Of a DNA stretch of 8,035 nt, positions 1-5,791 are shown piece by piece (position 1 is the first letter of the stretch; each line of letters starts with the position of its first letter). Made by a program: the position numbers and the translations under genes. Origin of the DNA: Nitrososphaeraceae archaeon (GTDB lineage Archaea; Thermoproteota; Nitrososphaeria; Nitrososphaerales; Nitrososphaeraceae); NCBI GenBank assembly GCA_025922735.1, contig JAICHI010000046.1:1-8035 (forward strand), written 5' to 3'. The notes under the pieces are model-generated. The model worked only from the letters and a program-made list of their open reading frames with translations, was not told the origin of the DNA and ran no database searches.

Positions 1-337
1 ATAATTGTGTACTTTAGCTAATATTTCTAGTACATGCATTTACGCCAGCCTAGCTGCTTTGATTTCTCACTGGGGATAAAGTTGATCATTTACCCCACCC
101 AAACCTTTCTACGTGTATGCAGGATAGTTGTAGTGGACTTTCTTGGGAATCCTTATAGCTCCCTTCTCTCACTCATGTCAGGTTCGGCATCCGCTAACGA
201 GAACACAAACGTCCAAGATTTACTTTGAAACTCGCAACTCATGGACTTTATTAGTCCCCGAATTCTCATGCGGTAGTTGAAGCTTTGTATATATTCCGCA
301 AAACCAGAAATGCCAAAGTTAGCTTTTGAGTTAGCTC

Positions 338-610
338 TTATAATTTAGCTGGAAAAGCTATGGAACAATATGCGAAAGCAGGGCAAGATTTGTTATGCCT
401 AGACAACATAATCAAAATGTGACTCTTTAAGATGGCTTCTTCCTCTTCTTCCTTAATGTCATTGCCTTGGCGCCCACTGCGACTTGTCATTTCTGTATTC
501 TTGGTAATAGACTGCCTTGATCCTGCGTGTGCCAGTACATCAATCTCGTCCTTGTCTTCAAGCTCTTTCCGTCCTTCGGGTTCTGTTGCAATAGATATTA
601 GCTCTTCCTG
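338..610 (-). pseudogene. Possible gene remnant, unidentified
   Basis: The minus strand stays open for 90 codons here, entered directly from a TGA stop at 611-613 and ended by TAA at 338-340. The upper part reads as a hydrophilic, charged segment (for example GRKELEDKDEIDVLA), followed by a run of five glutamates, and looks more like protein than the plus-strand frame opposite. There is no ATG, GTG or TTG until an ATG at 490, which would leave only 50 residues. I recognise no family. A decayed or frameshifted gene is one reading; a chance frame is about equally likely. Confidence 0.2.
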
Positions 611-1045
611 TCAATAGCGTTTTTTGGTCTGAATAACCTTCAGCTTCTTTAAATGGGATTCCCCTCGTTGCTGACTGATGACATATAGGATATAGCAGTC
701 TAATCTAACTGAATAACTTTCAAAAGAATGAAAAAGATTGCTAAAATCGAACATCTAATAATTGCTATATTACATAGCGGGTCTGTGACTGACTTCTATT
801 GAGTTGCGTAAAAAGAGACGAATAAATGGTAACAAAATTGCACAAAATGCATCTCAGTAGCTCCCAGCTCCTGTAACCAGTAATAATTTGACGATTGAAC
901 TAACGAGTATACATGATCCAAATTGAAGCTATGTTATTAAAATCAAAAACATCAAGAATATCATTCCACAAATTTTCATAGGTCTCTTAGCCCCCCGCCA
1001 ATGAATGTATCAATTCGGAAAGAGAATCAAATAATCCACATCAAT

Positions 1046-1085
1046 AGGAAACACAAAGAAAAAACAATTCAGAGTCTCTGAATTG
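1046..1085 (-). terminator. Hairpin plus U-tract terminator of the zinc-ribbon gene
   Basis: Two perfect 10-base inverted arms (CAATTCAGAG at 1065-1074, CTCTGAATTG at 1076-1085) flank a single central base. Read on the minus strand, the palindrome is followed at once by a T-rich stretch (GTTTTTTCTTTG). It begins about 40 bases after the stop codon of the zinc-ribbon gene at 1127-1390 and points the right way to end that transcript. Archaeal termination depends mainly on the U-tract. With a one-base centre the hairpin must open a few inner pairs, so the palindrome could instead be a protein-binding site. Confidence 0.6.
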
Positions 1086-1126
1086 ACAAGTGTTGCATTA
1101 CGCCGCCGCATTTCTAATTGCTAAAA

Positions 1127-1390
1127 TCATATCCGCTTTCTAACAGCGTCTCCTACTACATATAATTCTGAATACCCGCATTTTCTACATGAAACAAATC
1201 TAAAGACAAAATCTGCATCTTGATCTTCAACGGCTGTCTTTGATTTTTCAGCAATTTTTGAACGAGAAGTAAAGGGCATGGATAAGTATGAAGGATGCTC
1301 TGTCATATCACCTGATAAACATTTTGGACACTTGCTGCTGTTTTCTTTATTATCATGTTCCTTGTCGTCATCCATGATAGGAGATTCCAT
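1127..1390 (-). CDS. Small zinc-ribbon protein, probably nucleic-acid binding
   Basis: This 87-residue protein has two CxxC knuckles, C21-P-K-C24 and C68-R-K-C71, that should hold one zinc ion. The second sits in the sequence FVSCRKCGYSELY. This arrangement, with a 43-residue insert between knuckles and a GYxE(F/L)Y ending, resembles the small predicted nucleic-acid-binding Zn-ribbon proteins widespread in bacteria and archaea (PF09855-like). That assignment is from memory of the family pattern. The first 20 residues are acidic and probably disordered. The ATG at 1390 is used; ATG at 1375 is an alternative. A TATA-like TATAT at about 1425-1431 fits a short leader. A hairpin and U-tract follow the stop. 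The target is unknown, and a transcription-factor-like role is possible but not shown. Confidence 0.72.
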   Translation of the reverse strand: MESPIMDDDKEHDNKENSSKCPKCLSGDMTEHPSYLSMPFTSRSKIAEKSKTAVEDQDADFVFRFVSCRKCGYSELYVVGDAVRKRI

Positions 1391-1604
1391 TGCGCTTATT
1401 CCTAAGACCTCGTTGGATCACCCTCTATATTGGGTTCTGCAATAGCCTTCTTCATGCGATCTTTTATGTCTCTGCTTACAGGTGATCGTTGATTCTTATT
1501 GTTGTCGCCTCTTTGAAATGGCTTTTTGCTATTTTCATTTGTTGTATCAATATTGTCATTCATACCTGCAGGATTATAGCGCAGTATGCTATAAGACGCA
1601 TATG

Positions 1605-1757
1605 ACAGAACTCATAATAACGATATTATCAGACATGAACTCACCAAGGTTTTCATTTGATGAAAATAAAGTGAGAGAAATAGTCAATGTTAAATACTTG
1701 CATGCCACATTATACCTTCTGCAAGTTGCAAGAACGGTTAGTAAAGAAAAACACTGA
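1605..1757 (+). CDS. Possible small protein overlapping the response regulator start
   Basis: An ATG at 1605 opens a 50-residue frame beginning MTELIITILSDMNSPRFSFD and ending in a basic tail. It overlaps the 5' end of the following response-regulator frame in another phase. The middle (SFDENKVREIVNV) has protein-like amphipathic character, but there is no recognisable domain, no clear ribosome binding site and no nearby TATA box at the right distance. The same frame extends upstream to 1482 with cysteine- and tyrosine-rich sequence that looks non-coding. It could be a leader peptide, a remnant or chance. Confidence 0.2.
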   Translation, partial: TELIITILSDMNSPRFSFDENKVREIVNVKYLHATLYLLQVARTVSKEKH

Positions 1758-2178
1758 AAATACGACGACTATACTGATTGTTGATGATGATTTAGATACT
1801 TTGACGGTCACAGGCAGGAACTTAGAACACGCAGGTTTCAAAGTTCATGCTTTTGCAGATCCGCTTAAAGCATTACATCATGTTCAGAATGGTTGCAAAT
1901 ACTGCCAAGTCTTGGTGTCTGATGTTAGAATGCCTGCATTGACTGGTTTTCAGCTTGTCAGAAAAGTAAAAGATTTGCGACCAGAAATGAAGGTTATAAT
2001 GATGACCATGTTTGAAGTAAACAAACCAGAATTTGAAGCGGTTTTTCCATCAACTCCAATTGATGGCGTAATAAGAAAGCCATTTACGACTTCGCAGCTG
2101 GCAGAAAAAATAAGAGGATTTTTGAGCACTATTACTCAGGAGACGATGAGACGTATGGATATTCACGGTAGGTCATAG
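1687..2178 (+). CDS. Single-domain response regulator (CheY-like receiver)
   Basis: This is a stand-alone receiver domain, expected to accept phosphate from a histidine kinase and pass the signal by protein contact, since no DNA-binding output domain follows. Using the ATG at 1687, the first strand and acidic pocket are ILIVDDD (D33-D35), the phospho-acceptor is D79 in VLVSDVRMP, the switch threonine is T107 in IMMTMF, and the conserved lysine is K131 in IRKPF. All hallmark residues are present. The domain begins near residue 28, so the true start may be later: ATG 1702 or TTG 1726. A TATA-like GTTAAATACTT at 1689-1699 favours TTG 1726 with a very short leader. No kinase gene is in the window. 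A MEDS-receiver gene lies 0.6 kb downstream on the same strand. Confidence 0.88.
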   Translation: MLNTCMPHYTFCKLQERLVKKNTENTTTILIVDDDLDTLTVTGRNLEHAGFKVHAFADPLKALHHVQNGCKYCQVLVSDVRMPALTGFQLVRKVKDLRPEMKVIMMTMFEVNKPEFEAVFPSTPIDGVIRKPFTTSQLAEKIRGFLSTITQETMRRMDIHGRS

Positions 2179-2347
2179 AATACCAAATCATTTGAGAAGA
2201 ATTAGGACTAAAAGAGTTAGTACTGAGAAGGCTCCCATCTCGCGGATTTTCCATTAGGTCTAGCGACGACTATGATGGAAAGGGACGTCATTTATAGTGA
2301 TTAGCTCCATAAGATGATCTCCCAACGCTTAAATCGAATTTGTGGCT

Positions 2348-2362
2348 GCCTTATAACAAGGC
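2348..2362 (+). promoter_or_regulatory. Inverted repeat enclosing a TATA-like box, upstream of the zinc-finger gene
   Basis: GCCTT and AAGGC form perfect 5-base inverted arms around ATAAC, so the repeat contains the TATA-like TTATAA at 2351-2356. The zinc-finger start codon at 2372 lies about 18 bases beyond the box centre, slightly closer than usual for a leaderless archaeal gene. A symmetric site over a TATA box is a classic place for repressor binding that blocks TBP. Regulation here, including autoregulation by the zinc-finger protein, is inference. Confidence 0.4.
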
Positions 2363-2371
2363 AATTCATAT

Positions 2372-2536
2372 ATGCATCGTGAGGATTTGAACAACATCTG
2401 GATATGTTCGAACTGCCAAACTGCCTTCGCCTTTCATAGTGATATTACGGATCATATGAAGGAAACACGACATAAACACATAAAGAAATTTGATTTGAAT
2501 ACAGGTAGGCTCGCTGAAGTCAGAGCAATGGTTTGA
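2372..2536 (+). CDS. 54-residue single C2H2 zinc-finger protein
   Basis: The ATG at 2372 opens a 54-residue frame ending in TGA at 2534-2536. It contains one classical C2H2 finger: C12-SN-C15, twelve residues, H28, five residues, H34, with aromatic F19 and F21 and hydrophobic I25 near the expected core positions. A further H36 follows, then a basic stretch (HKHIKK) and a short amphipathic tail. The spacing C-x2-C-x12-H-x5-H is within the eukaryotic-type C2H2 range. Tiny one-finger proteins of this sort are known in archaea, where most are uncharacterised. It lies between the response regulator and the MEDS-receiver gene on the same strand. An inverted repeat overlaps its TATA-like box. DNA, RNA or protein binding are all possible. 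A gene this short is easily missed by automated gene callers. Confidence 0.68.
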   Translation: MHREDLNNIWICSNCQTAFAFHSDITDHMKETRHKHIKKFDLNTGRLAEVRAMV

Positions 2537-2693
2537 TTAGATATAGCTCCTTGATATGATTGCCTCAATCCCGTTACCGCCGCCAATATTGCATGACATT
2601 AGATCCGGCTCATTGTCGAACATCGAGCCTCAGCCAGCACGGGAAAGAGACCCAATTAACTGGTATATTATTATTTACTTGTCACGATCAAGC

Positions 2694-2716
2694 TTAATAT
2701 ACCATGAAGCTTTCAT
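2694..2716 (+). promoter_or_regulatory. Likely promoter region of the MEDS-receiver gene
   Basis: TTAATATA at 2694-2701 is a good TATA-like box about 46 bases before the TTG start at 2744, which would give a leader of roughly 20 bases. It is flanked by two AAGCTT hexamers (2690-2695 and 2707-2712). The second lies inside an inverted repeat, ATGAA and TTCAT at 2704-2716. Whether these bind a regulator is unknown. Confidence 0.4.
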
Positions 2717-2743
2717 CAGTAACCAATCAGCAGGCACGATAAA

Positions 2744-3751
2744 TTGATAACTTCATACCGTTCTCGATGCCAGCAGCAATCATATCAATTGCTAAATCGC
2801 TCTTTTAGAGAGCATGTCATGCTGTTGTACAATAATCAGGGTGAGTGTGATTCTGCTGCAATATGTTCCCTAAATGAAGGGCTTAAAGCAGGTCAGCTTT
2901 GCATATACGCTTCAGTCTTTAACGGTGACAAATCACATCTGAGTAGAATTTCTTCTAAAATTACAAACTATCTGGAAAATATAGAGAAAGGTAACTTGGT
3001 CATAGTTGATTTTCTTCCTTTCTATGAATCTGCCAAGGCATCAAATCTTGCGCCCTTTAAGCAGCTCAAGGAACGGATAGAGGAACTTTTGCACAAACGA
3101 ATATCGGAGGGCAAGGCCGATAAGGCCTTAATATTTGCCGAAGCTGCTGGATTTCTGTCTGAGCATTGCCATTTTGACAAAAGCATAGAGCTGGAAAGCT
3201 GGTGGAATGACGCTCATTTCGAATGGTTAAAAAACAAACTCAATATCACCGTAATATGTCCACATCCTATTACTGTTTTGAATGAAGAATCAAATCTATC
3301 TGCAAAAAACCAAATCGGCAATGTCCACAGTTTGACTCTCGAATTACAAAAATGCAGGATAAGAGATAACAACGCTTTACGTGTCCTGATTGTAGAACCT
3401 GAAAAGGATATTCAAAAGGTATACCGTGCGTATTTGGCTTCTGGAGGAGTTGATGCGGTGATTGTAGATGACATAAGGAAATGCTCAGAACTACTATTCT
3501 CCCCTTCCGATGAGGGCTTTGAAGTTGTCATAATAGATACACATCTACAGAATAGTATTTCTTATGCCATTGAATTAGCTAAAACGATTAAAAACTCCAT
3601 ACCTGATCAAAGAATTATTATTACTACTACATCTCCATTAACTGAAGTCAGAAGCAAGATGACATCGCTTGGAATTGCCAAAGAAGATGTCTTCGTTAAA
3701 CCGTTTGCATTATCTATGCTGCTTTCTTCAATACAAGCGCGTATGCACTAA
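2744..3751 (+). CDS. MEDS sensory domain fused to a receiver-like domain
   Basis: The 335-residue protein has two parts. Residues about 20-200 match the MEDS pattern (methanogen/methylotroph, DcmR sensory domain): an opening EHVMLLYNN, then EGLKAGQLCIYAS near 45-57, and a VIVDFLPFYES segment near 86-96. Residues about 212-333 form a receiver-like fold: VLIVEPEKD at 214-222, a candidate phospho-acceptor D265 in VVIIDTH, threonines 294-296 and K319 in FVKPF. The usual paired aspartates of the acidic pocket are replaced by E218 and P219, with E220 nearby, so phosphorylation may be altered. The start is uncertain: TTG 2744 follows an in-frame TAA at 2720, and TTG 2789 or ATG 2819 are later options, the last of which would cut into the domain. 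It is a soluble cytoplasmic protein with no membrane segments. Its ligand and kinase are unknown; the pairing with a nearby lone receiver suggests a signalling role. Confidence 0.85.
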   Translation: MITSYRSRCQQQSYQLLNRSFREHVMLLYNNQGECDSAAICSLNEGLKAGQLCIYASVFNGDKSHLSRISSKITNYLENIEKGNLVIVDFLPFYESAKASNLAPFKQLKERIEELLHKRISEGKADKALIFAEAAGFLSEHCHFDKSIELESWWNDAHFEWLKNKLNITVICPHPITVLNEESNLSAKNQIGNVHSLTLELQKCRIRDNNALRVLIVEPEKDIQKVYRAYLASGGVDAVIVDDIRKCSELLFSPSDEGFEVVIIDTHLQNSISYAIELAKTIKNSIPDQRIIITTTSPLTEVRSKMTSLGIAKEDVFVKPFALSMLLSSIQARMH

Positions 3752-3993
3752 GAAGCTCATGATGTGTAATACCTGTCGTATCTGATCTCCTTCAGCCAGA
3801 GATAATGTCATGGATTTATCATTCAATGTTAATCATTCCTATCAAGACCTCCGATAAAATTGGCATCTACAATTCTGCTGGGGGTGCATATATTTTATTA
3901 ACGATTGCTATTGCATACATCGAGAGAAATGAGCCTTGATGTACATATGTTTGCTATGGTGTCATCTGCATATTTCGTTATCCTTCTCTTGCT

Positions 3994-4788
3994 TTATTTT
4001 TCTCGCCATACCGCCTTTGTCCTTGCCAGCAGCGCAAATCCTATCATGTACGCAAAAATCACTGCAAACCCGATCTGCGGCGACCATCCTTCTAGAGTTT
4101 GGGGAACTCCCATGCCATACTGCAATATCAGCGACGCATGGGTTGTTGGAATTGCAAAAGCCACATAGCGCAATTCTTCTGTCGGTACTATTGAAACTGG
4201 GTAAAATACTGGCGGCACGACTACAATTGCGATTCTCAAAAATGCAATAAAGGATTCAACAAACCTAGGATGAGTTGCACGAGTCGATATGAAATATCCA
4301 ATGCTTGATGTGGAAGCCCATACCAGCAAAAGCGTGACTATGATAATGGTAGTGCTGTACAAAAAATCGCTGCTAAATATCACTACGAGTGCTGCCAAGA
4401 TCACAAAGGCTGGCAGGCCAAACAATAGCTCAGCAAGTGCAATGCCTGCCATATAGGTAAAGGAGGAGACCGGAGAAGCGACAAAGATATCCTGCATTTT
4501 GTAATCCACCTTCCAGGTTATGATGTTGTTGCCTGTAGCAAGTCCGTAGCCTGCTGCAGCTGACACTAGGCTTCCTGCAAACGCCATGTGAGTATACTGA
4601 CCGCCGCCGATTACAAATACTATGAATAAGAATGCAAATGGAATCATTGCAGTAAATGTTATCGACGCTGGATACCTGCGAAGCCACAACAGCCCGTTCA
4701 TGTTGGCGATTAGAAATGCCTGCTTTATTGGCAATGCGAAGGAAGGTGAAAAAATTCCACCACTATGTTCATCATTACCAATCTTCAC
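3994..4788 (-). CDS. ABC-2 type transporter permease
   Basis: This 264-residue protein is an integral membrane subunit of the ABC-2 export family. I see six likely membrane spans at about residues 41-60, 67-85, 112-138, 146-168, 183-200 and 238-255, after a soluble amino end of 40 residues. The stretch VVPPVFYPVSIVP (about 189-202) before the last loop resembles the family signature region. The start is GTG at 4788, with a TATA-like ATTATTAG near 4815-4824 leaving a leader of a few bases. ABC-2 permeases work with an ATPase subunit, usually encoded next door, but none is present on either side. The ATPase must be encoded elsewhere or beyond the window. The substrate cannot be read from sequence; relatives export drugs, polysaccharides or lipids. 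Confidence 0.85.
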   Translation of the reverse strand: MKIGNDEHSGGIFSPSFALPIKQAFLIANMNGLLWLRRYPASITFTAMIPFAFLFIVFVIGGGQYTHMAFAGSLVSAAAGYGLATGNNIITWKVDYKMQDIFVASPVSSFTYMAGIALAELLFGLPAFVILAALVVIFSSDFLYSTTIIIVTLLLVWASTSSIGYFISTRATHPRFVESFIAFLRIAIVVVPPVFYPVSIVPTEELRYVAFAIPTTHASLILQYGMGVPQTLEGWSPQIGFAVIFAYMIGFALLARTKAVWREK

Positions 4789-4908
4789 TTCAACAAGTAG
4801 TGGTAGAACAAGCGTCTAATAATGTTAAGGTTTTGTCAATAAGATATGCTCCATGTGATATTACTCCTGTGTCTAACTACTACTTGTCATACAACAAGAT
4901 ATAATCGC

Positions 4909-5082
4909 CTATGCGTCGGTTATCGACGAGAAGAACAGATAATTAAATGATAGAAGAAAGAGTGAGAGGAGAAGAAGAAGAAAAAGAAAAAGAGGTAAGT
5001 GGGCTGGATAAAGCGAGGTTAAGTCAGCTGCCGCAGCGGATACCACAGCGCCATCTCTAAGAATCTCAGCAGCCGTCATCAT
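4909..5082 (-). CDS. Doubtful 57-residue membrane-type peptide
   Basis: On the minus strand an ATG at 5082 (or 5079) opens a 57-residue frame. Its first part (MMTAAEILRDGAVVSAAAAD) looks like ordinary protein. The second is a leucine/phenylalanine-rich stretch that could span a membrane but is simply the translation of a pyrimidine-rich tract. In favour, a TATA-like CTTAATACATT near 5102-5112 lies about 25 bases before the ATG, the leaderless arrangement seen elsewhere in this window. Against it, the hydrophobic part is an automatic result of low-complexity sequence and no family is recognised. Confidence 0.2.
   Translation of the reverse strand: MMTAAEILRDGAVVSAAAADLTSLYPAHLPLFLFLLLLLSLFLLSFNYLFFSSITDA
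4964..4995. repeat. 32-base homopurine/homopyrimidine tract
   Basis: The plus strand carries an unbroken run of A and G, including GAA triplets and AAAAAG units, and another 11 purines precede it after a single T. Transcribed from the minus strand it gives a U/C-rich RNA, which could act as a U-tract type archaeal terminator for minus-strand transcripts from the tRNA and the 5176-5487 gene. It may equally be a neutral simple-sequence expansion. Confidence 0.5.
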
Positions 5083-5175
5083 GCTCTGCCAGTTGTACCT
5101 AATGTATTAAGGGTAGCTTAGAATATCCTACTTGGTCATCTGCTCAAATGGCTTATCGTTCAGATATTTTGATAG

Positions 5176-5487
5176 TCAGAGCTTACTCTTGATTTTACTC
5201 TGTGCAGTTGAAGCCTTGATGTTGTGCTTGGTTTGCTCCGCAAAGATGTGGTCGCATATCGTAGTGGCATTTCTACTCATCCTAGCAAGTGTCTCTAGCC
5301 TTGAACTGATCGCTTTCCTTGAAAAATCTCTGGTTACTGAGTCTATGAGGCGGTCAAGTGTCTCATAGTCTATTCTGGCTTGCATTGTTGCTGCGGGTCG
5401 TTTAAGGTTGTTGTTGAATTCACCTGTCGTCCTTCTCCTGAGCTTGCAGCTACTGCTTTCTTCTTGTGGCCATGAGTTGTAAAGCAT
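5176..5487 (-). CDS. Small hypothetical protein downstream of tRNA-Ser
   Basis: I do not recognise this 103-residue protein. Residues 35-103 form a charged, helix-prone segment (starting MQARIDYETLDRLIDSVTRD, then KAISSRLETLARMSRN) with no membrane span and one Cys. The first 34 residues are lower quality, so the real start may be ATG 5385 (69 residues). The ATG at 5487 lies only 23 bases after the tRNA end, with no promoter seen between, so this copy could be cotranscribed with the tRNA. A TATA-like CTTAAA near 5400-5406 is slightly too close to ATG 5385 for a leaderless start. The opposite plus-strand frame reads as a hydrophobic peptide and is likely its shadow. Confidence 0.42.
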   Translation of the reverse strand: MLYNSWPQEESSSCKLRRRTTGEFNNNLKRPAATMQARIDYETLDRLIDSVTRDFSRKAISSRLETLARMSRNATTICDHIFAEQTKHNIKASTAQSKIKSKL

Positions 5488-5555
5488 GCGCTAATCTCCC
5501 GTAGATGGGCGCCGGGAGAGGGACTCGAACCCTCGAGTCCCGAAGGACATCAGCT

Positions 5556-5587
5556 AGCGCGTCATAGTCTGTGACAATATACATGAT
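5556..5587 (-). other. Canonical tRNA intron, position 37/38
   Basis: These 32 bases split the anticodon loop between G37 and A38, the usual archaeal site. They fold as a bulge-helix-bulge: anticodon-loop bases 32-35 (CTCG) face CGCG across a central helix with one mismatch, three-base bulges AGA and CTA carry the cut sites, and the intron helix TCAT/ATGA closes the loop. The tRNA splicing endonuclease should remove it. The anticodon CGA is read only because this intron is placed here. Confidence 0.85.
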
Positions 5588-5603
5588 CTCGAGGCTGACC
5601 CCT

Positions 5604-5622
5604 TTTAGGGCCTACTCTGACT
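5604..5622 (-). other. Non-canonical tRNA intron in the D-loop
   Basis: The D-stem halves CCC and GGG are separated by 30 bases, far more than a normal D-loop. Removing 19 bases restores an 11-base loop with G18-G19. The insert fits a bulge-helix-bulge: central helix TAGG/CCTA, 5' bulge TAA cut after TA, 3' bulge AAA cut after AA, and intron helix GTC/GGC closed by a six-base loop. The insertion falls at about position 21/22. Neighbouring A residues leave the exact cut uncertain by one or two bases. Confidence 0.78.
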
Positions 5623-5670
5623 TACCTAGCTTGGGTACCCCGGCGCTCCTGATTTGTGAACTGGTATTGC

Positions 5671-5679
5671 AATTTATGC
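5671..5679 (-). promoter_or_regulatory. TATA-like box of the tRNA-Ser gene
   Basis: GCATAAATT on the minus strand is centred about 31 bases before the mature tRNA 5' end. That would start transcription a few bases upstream of the acceptor stem, as expected for an archaeal tRNA gene. Confidence 0.55.
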
Positions 5680-5791
5680 CTTTATCAGTTTCGTAAATTA
5701 TCCCTTATTGCTACCCGCGTTGGACTAGATGACTACTATGTTACTTTTCCTGCAACTATTCGAAATGCACATACTCCTCAGCGCTGAAAAA

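Larger units (their letters stand above)
1..1126. other. Gene-poor region with no supported gene
   Basis: I see no convincing gene in this stretch. The plus-strand open frames (34-228 and 432-617) are serine- or leucine-rich, lack domain features and look like chance frames. The minus strand has a more protein-like open frame at 338-610, listed separately as a possible remnant. A short hairpin (TAGCT, 5-base loop, AGCTA) lies at 347-361. TATA-like strings occur near 285-296 and 338-346 but lead to no gene. The right end holds the terminator of the zinc-ribbon gene that begins at 1390. The rest is AT-rich and unstructured to the eye. Confidence 0.6.
4789..5175. other. Intergenic region with hairpin and homopurine tract
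   Basis: No well-supported gene lies here. It holds the permease promoter near 4815-4824, a short hairpin (CGTCG, 5-base loop, CGACG) at 4914-4928, and a 32-base purine-only run at 4964-4995. A doubtful small minus-strand frame (4909-5082) is listed separately. A plus-strand frame of 37 codons from ATG 4947 reads through the purine run as a glutamate/lysine-rich peptide and is probably not a gene. Confidence 0.6.
5510..5644 (-). tRNA. tRNA-Ser(CGA) with two introns
   Basis: Read on the minus strand, the pieces assemble into an 84-base serine tRNA. The acceptor stem is GCCGGGG with TCCCGGC, discriminator G73, and no encoded CCA directly after it (CCCA follows). The D-stem is CCC/GGG, with D-loop AAGCTAGGTAA once an intron is removed. 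The anticodon stem is TCAGC/GCTGA, with loop CTCGAGA giving anticodon CGA (reads UCG). The long type II variable arm has stem GTCC/GGAC with a TTCG loop. The T-arm is GAGGG-TTCGAGT-CCCTC. The long variable arm and G73 fit serine. Two introns (32 and 19 bases) account for the 135-base gene. The precursor acceptor stem can extend by two outer pairs, so a caller might shift the ends slightly. A TATA-like box lies about 31 bases upstream. Confidence 0.93.

Noticed and set aside
432..617. Plus-strand serine-rich open frame
   Set aside because: It is low-complexity serine-rich sequence with no domain, promoter or start signal. The opposite strand in the same place reads as more protein-like.
674..713. 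Candidate C/D guide RNA (TGATGA followed by CTGA 27 bases later)
   Set aside because: The internal D' and C' boxes are missing and no terminal stem is evident, so the two boxes are likely chance.
2556..2747. 63-codon plus-strand frame rich in proline and isoleucine
   Set aside because: It runs through the probable promoter of the MEDS-receiver gene, lacks a TATA box at a fitting distance and shows no domain. A decayed fragment is possible but not supportable.
3905..4250. Plus-strand frames opposite the 3' end of the permease
   Set aside because: They are shadows of the permease gene, which has a clear membrane-protein pattern on the minus strand.
4430..4687. Second minus-strand frame within the permease gene
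   Set aside because: It is an out-of-phase shadow with scattered Cys and Arg residues and no plausible fold.
5132..5368. Plus-strand hydrophobic 78-codon frame that could be a membrane protein
   Set aside because: It is opposite the helix-prone minus-strand gene 5176-5487. Leucine/serine-rich frames are a common antisense artefact, and no promoter sits at the right distance.
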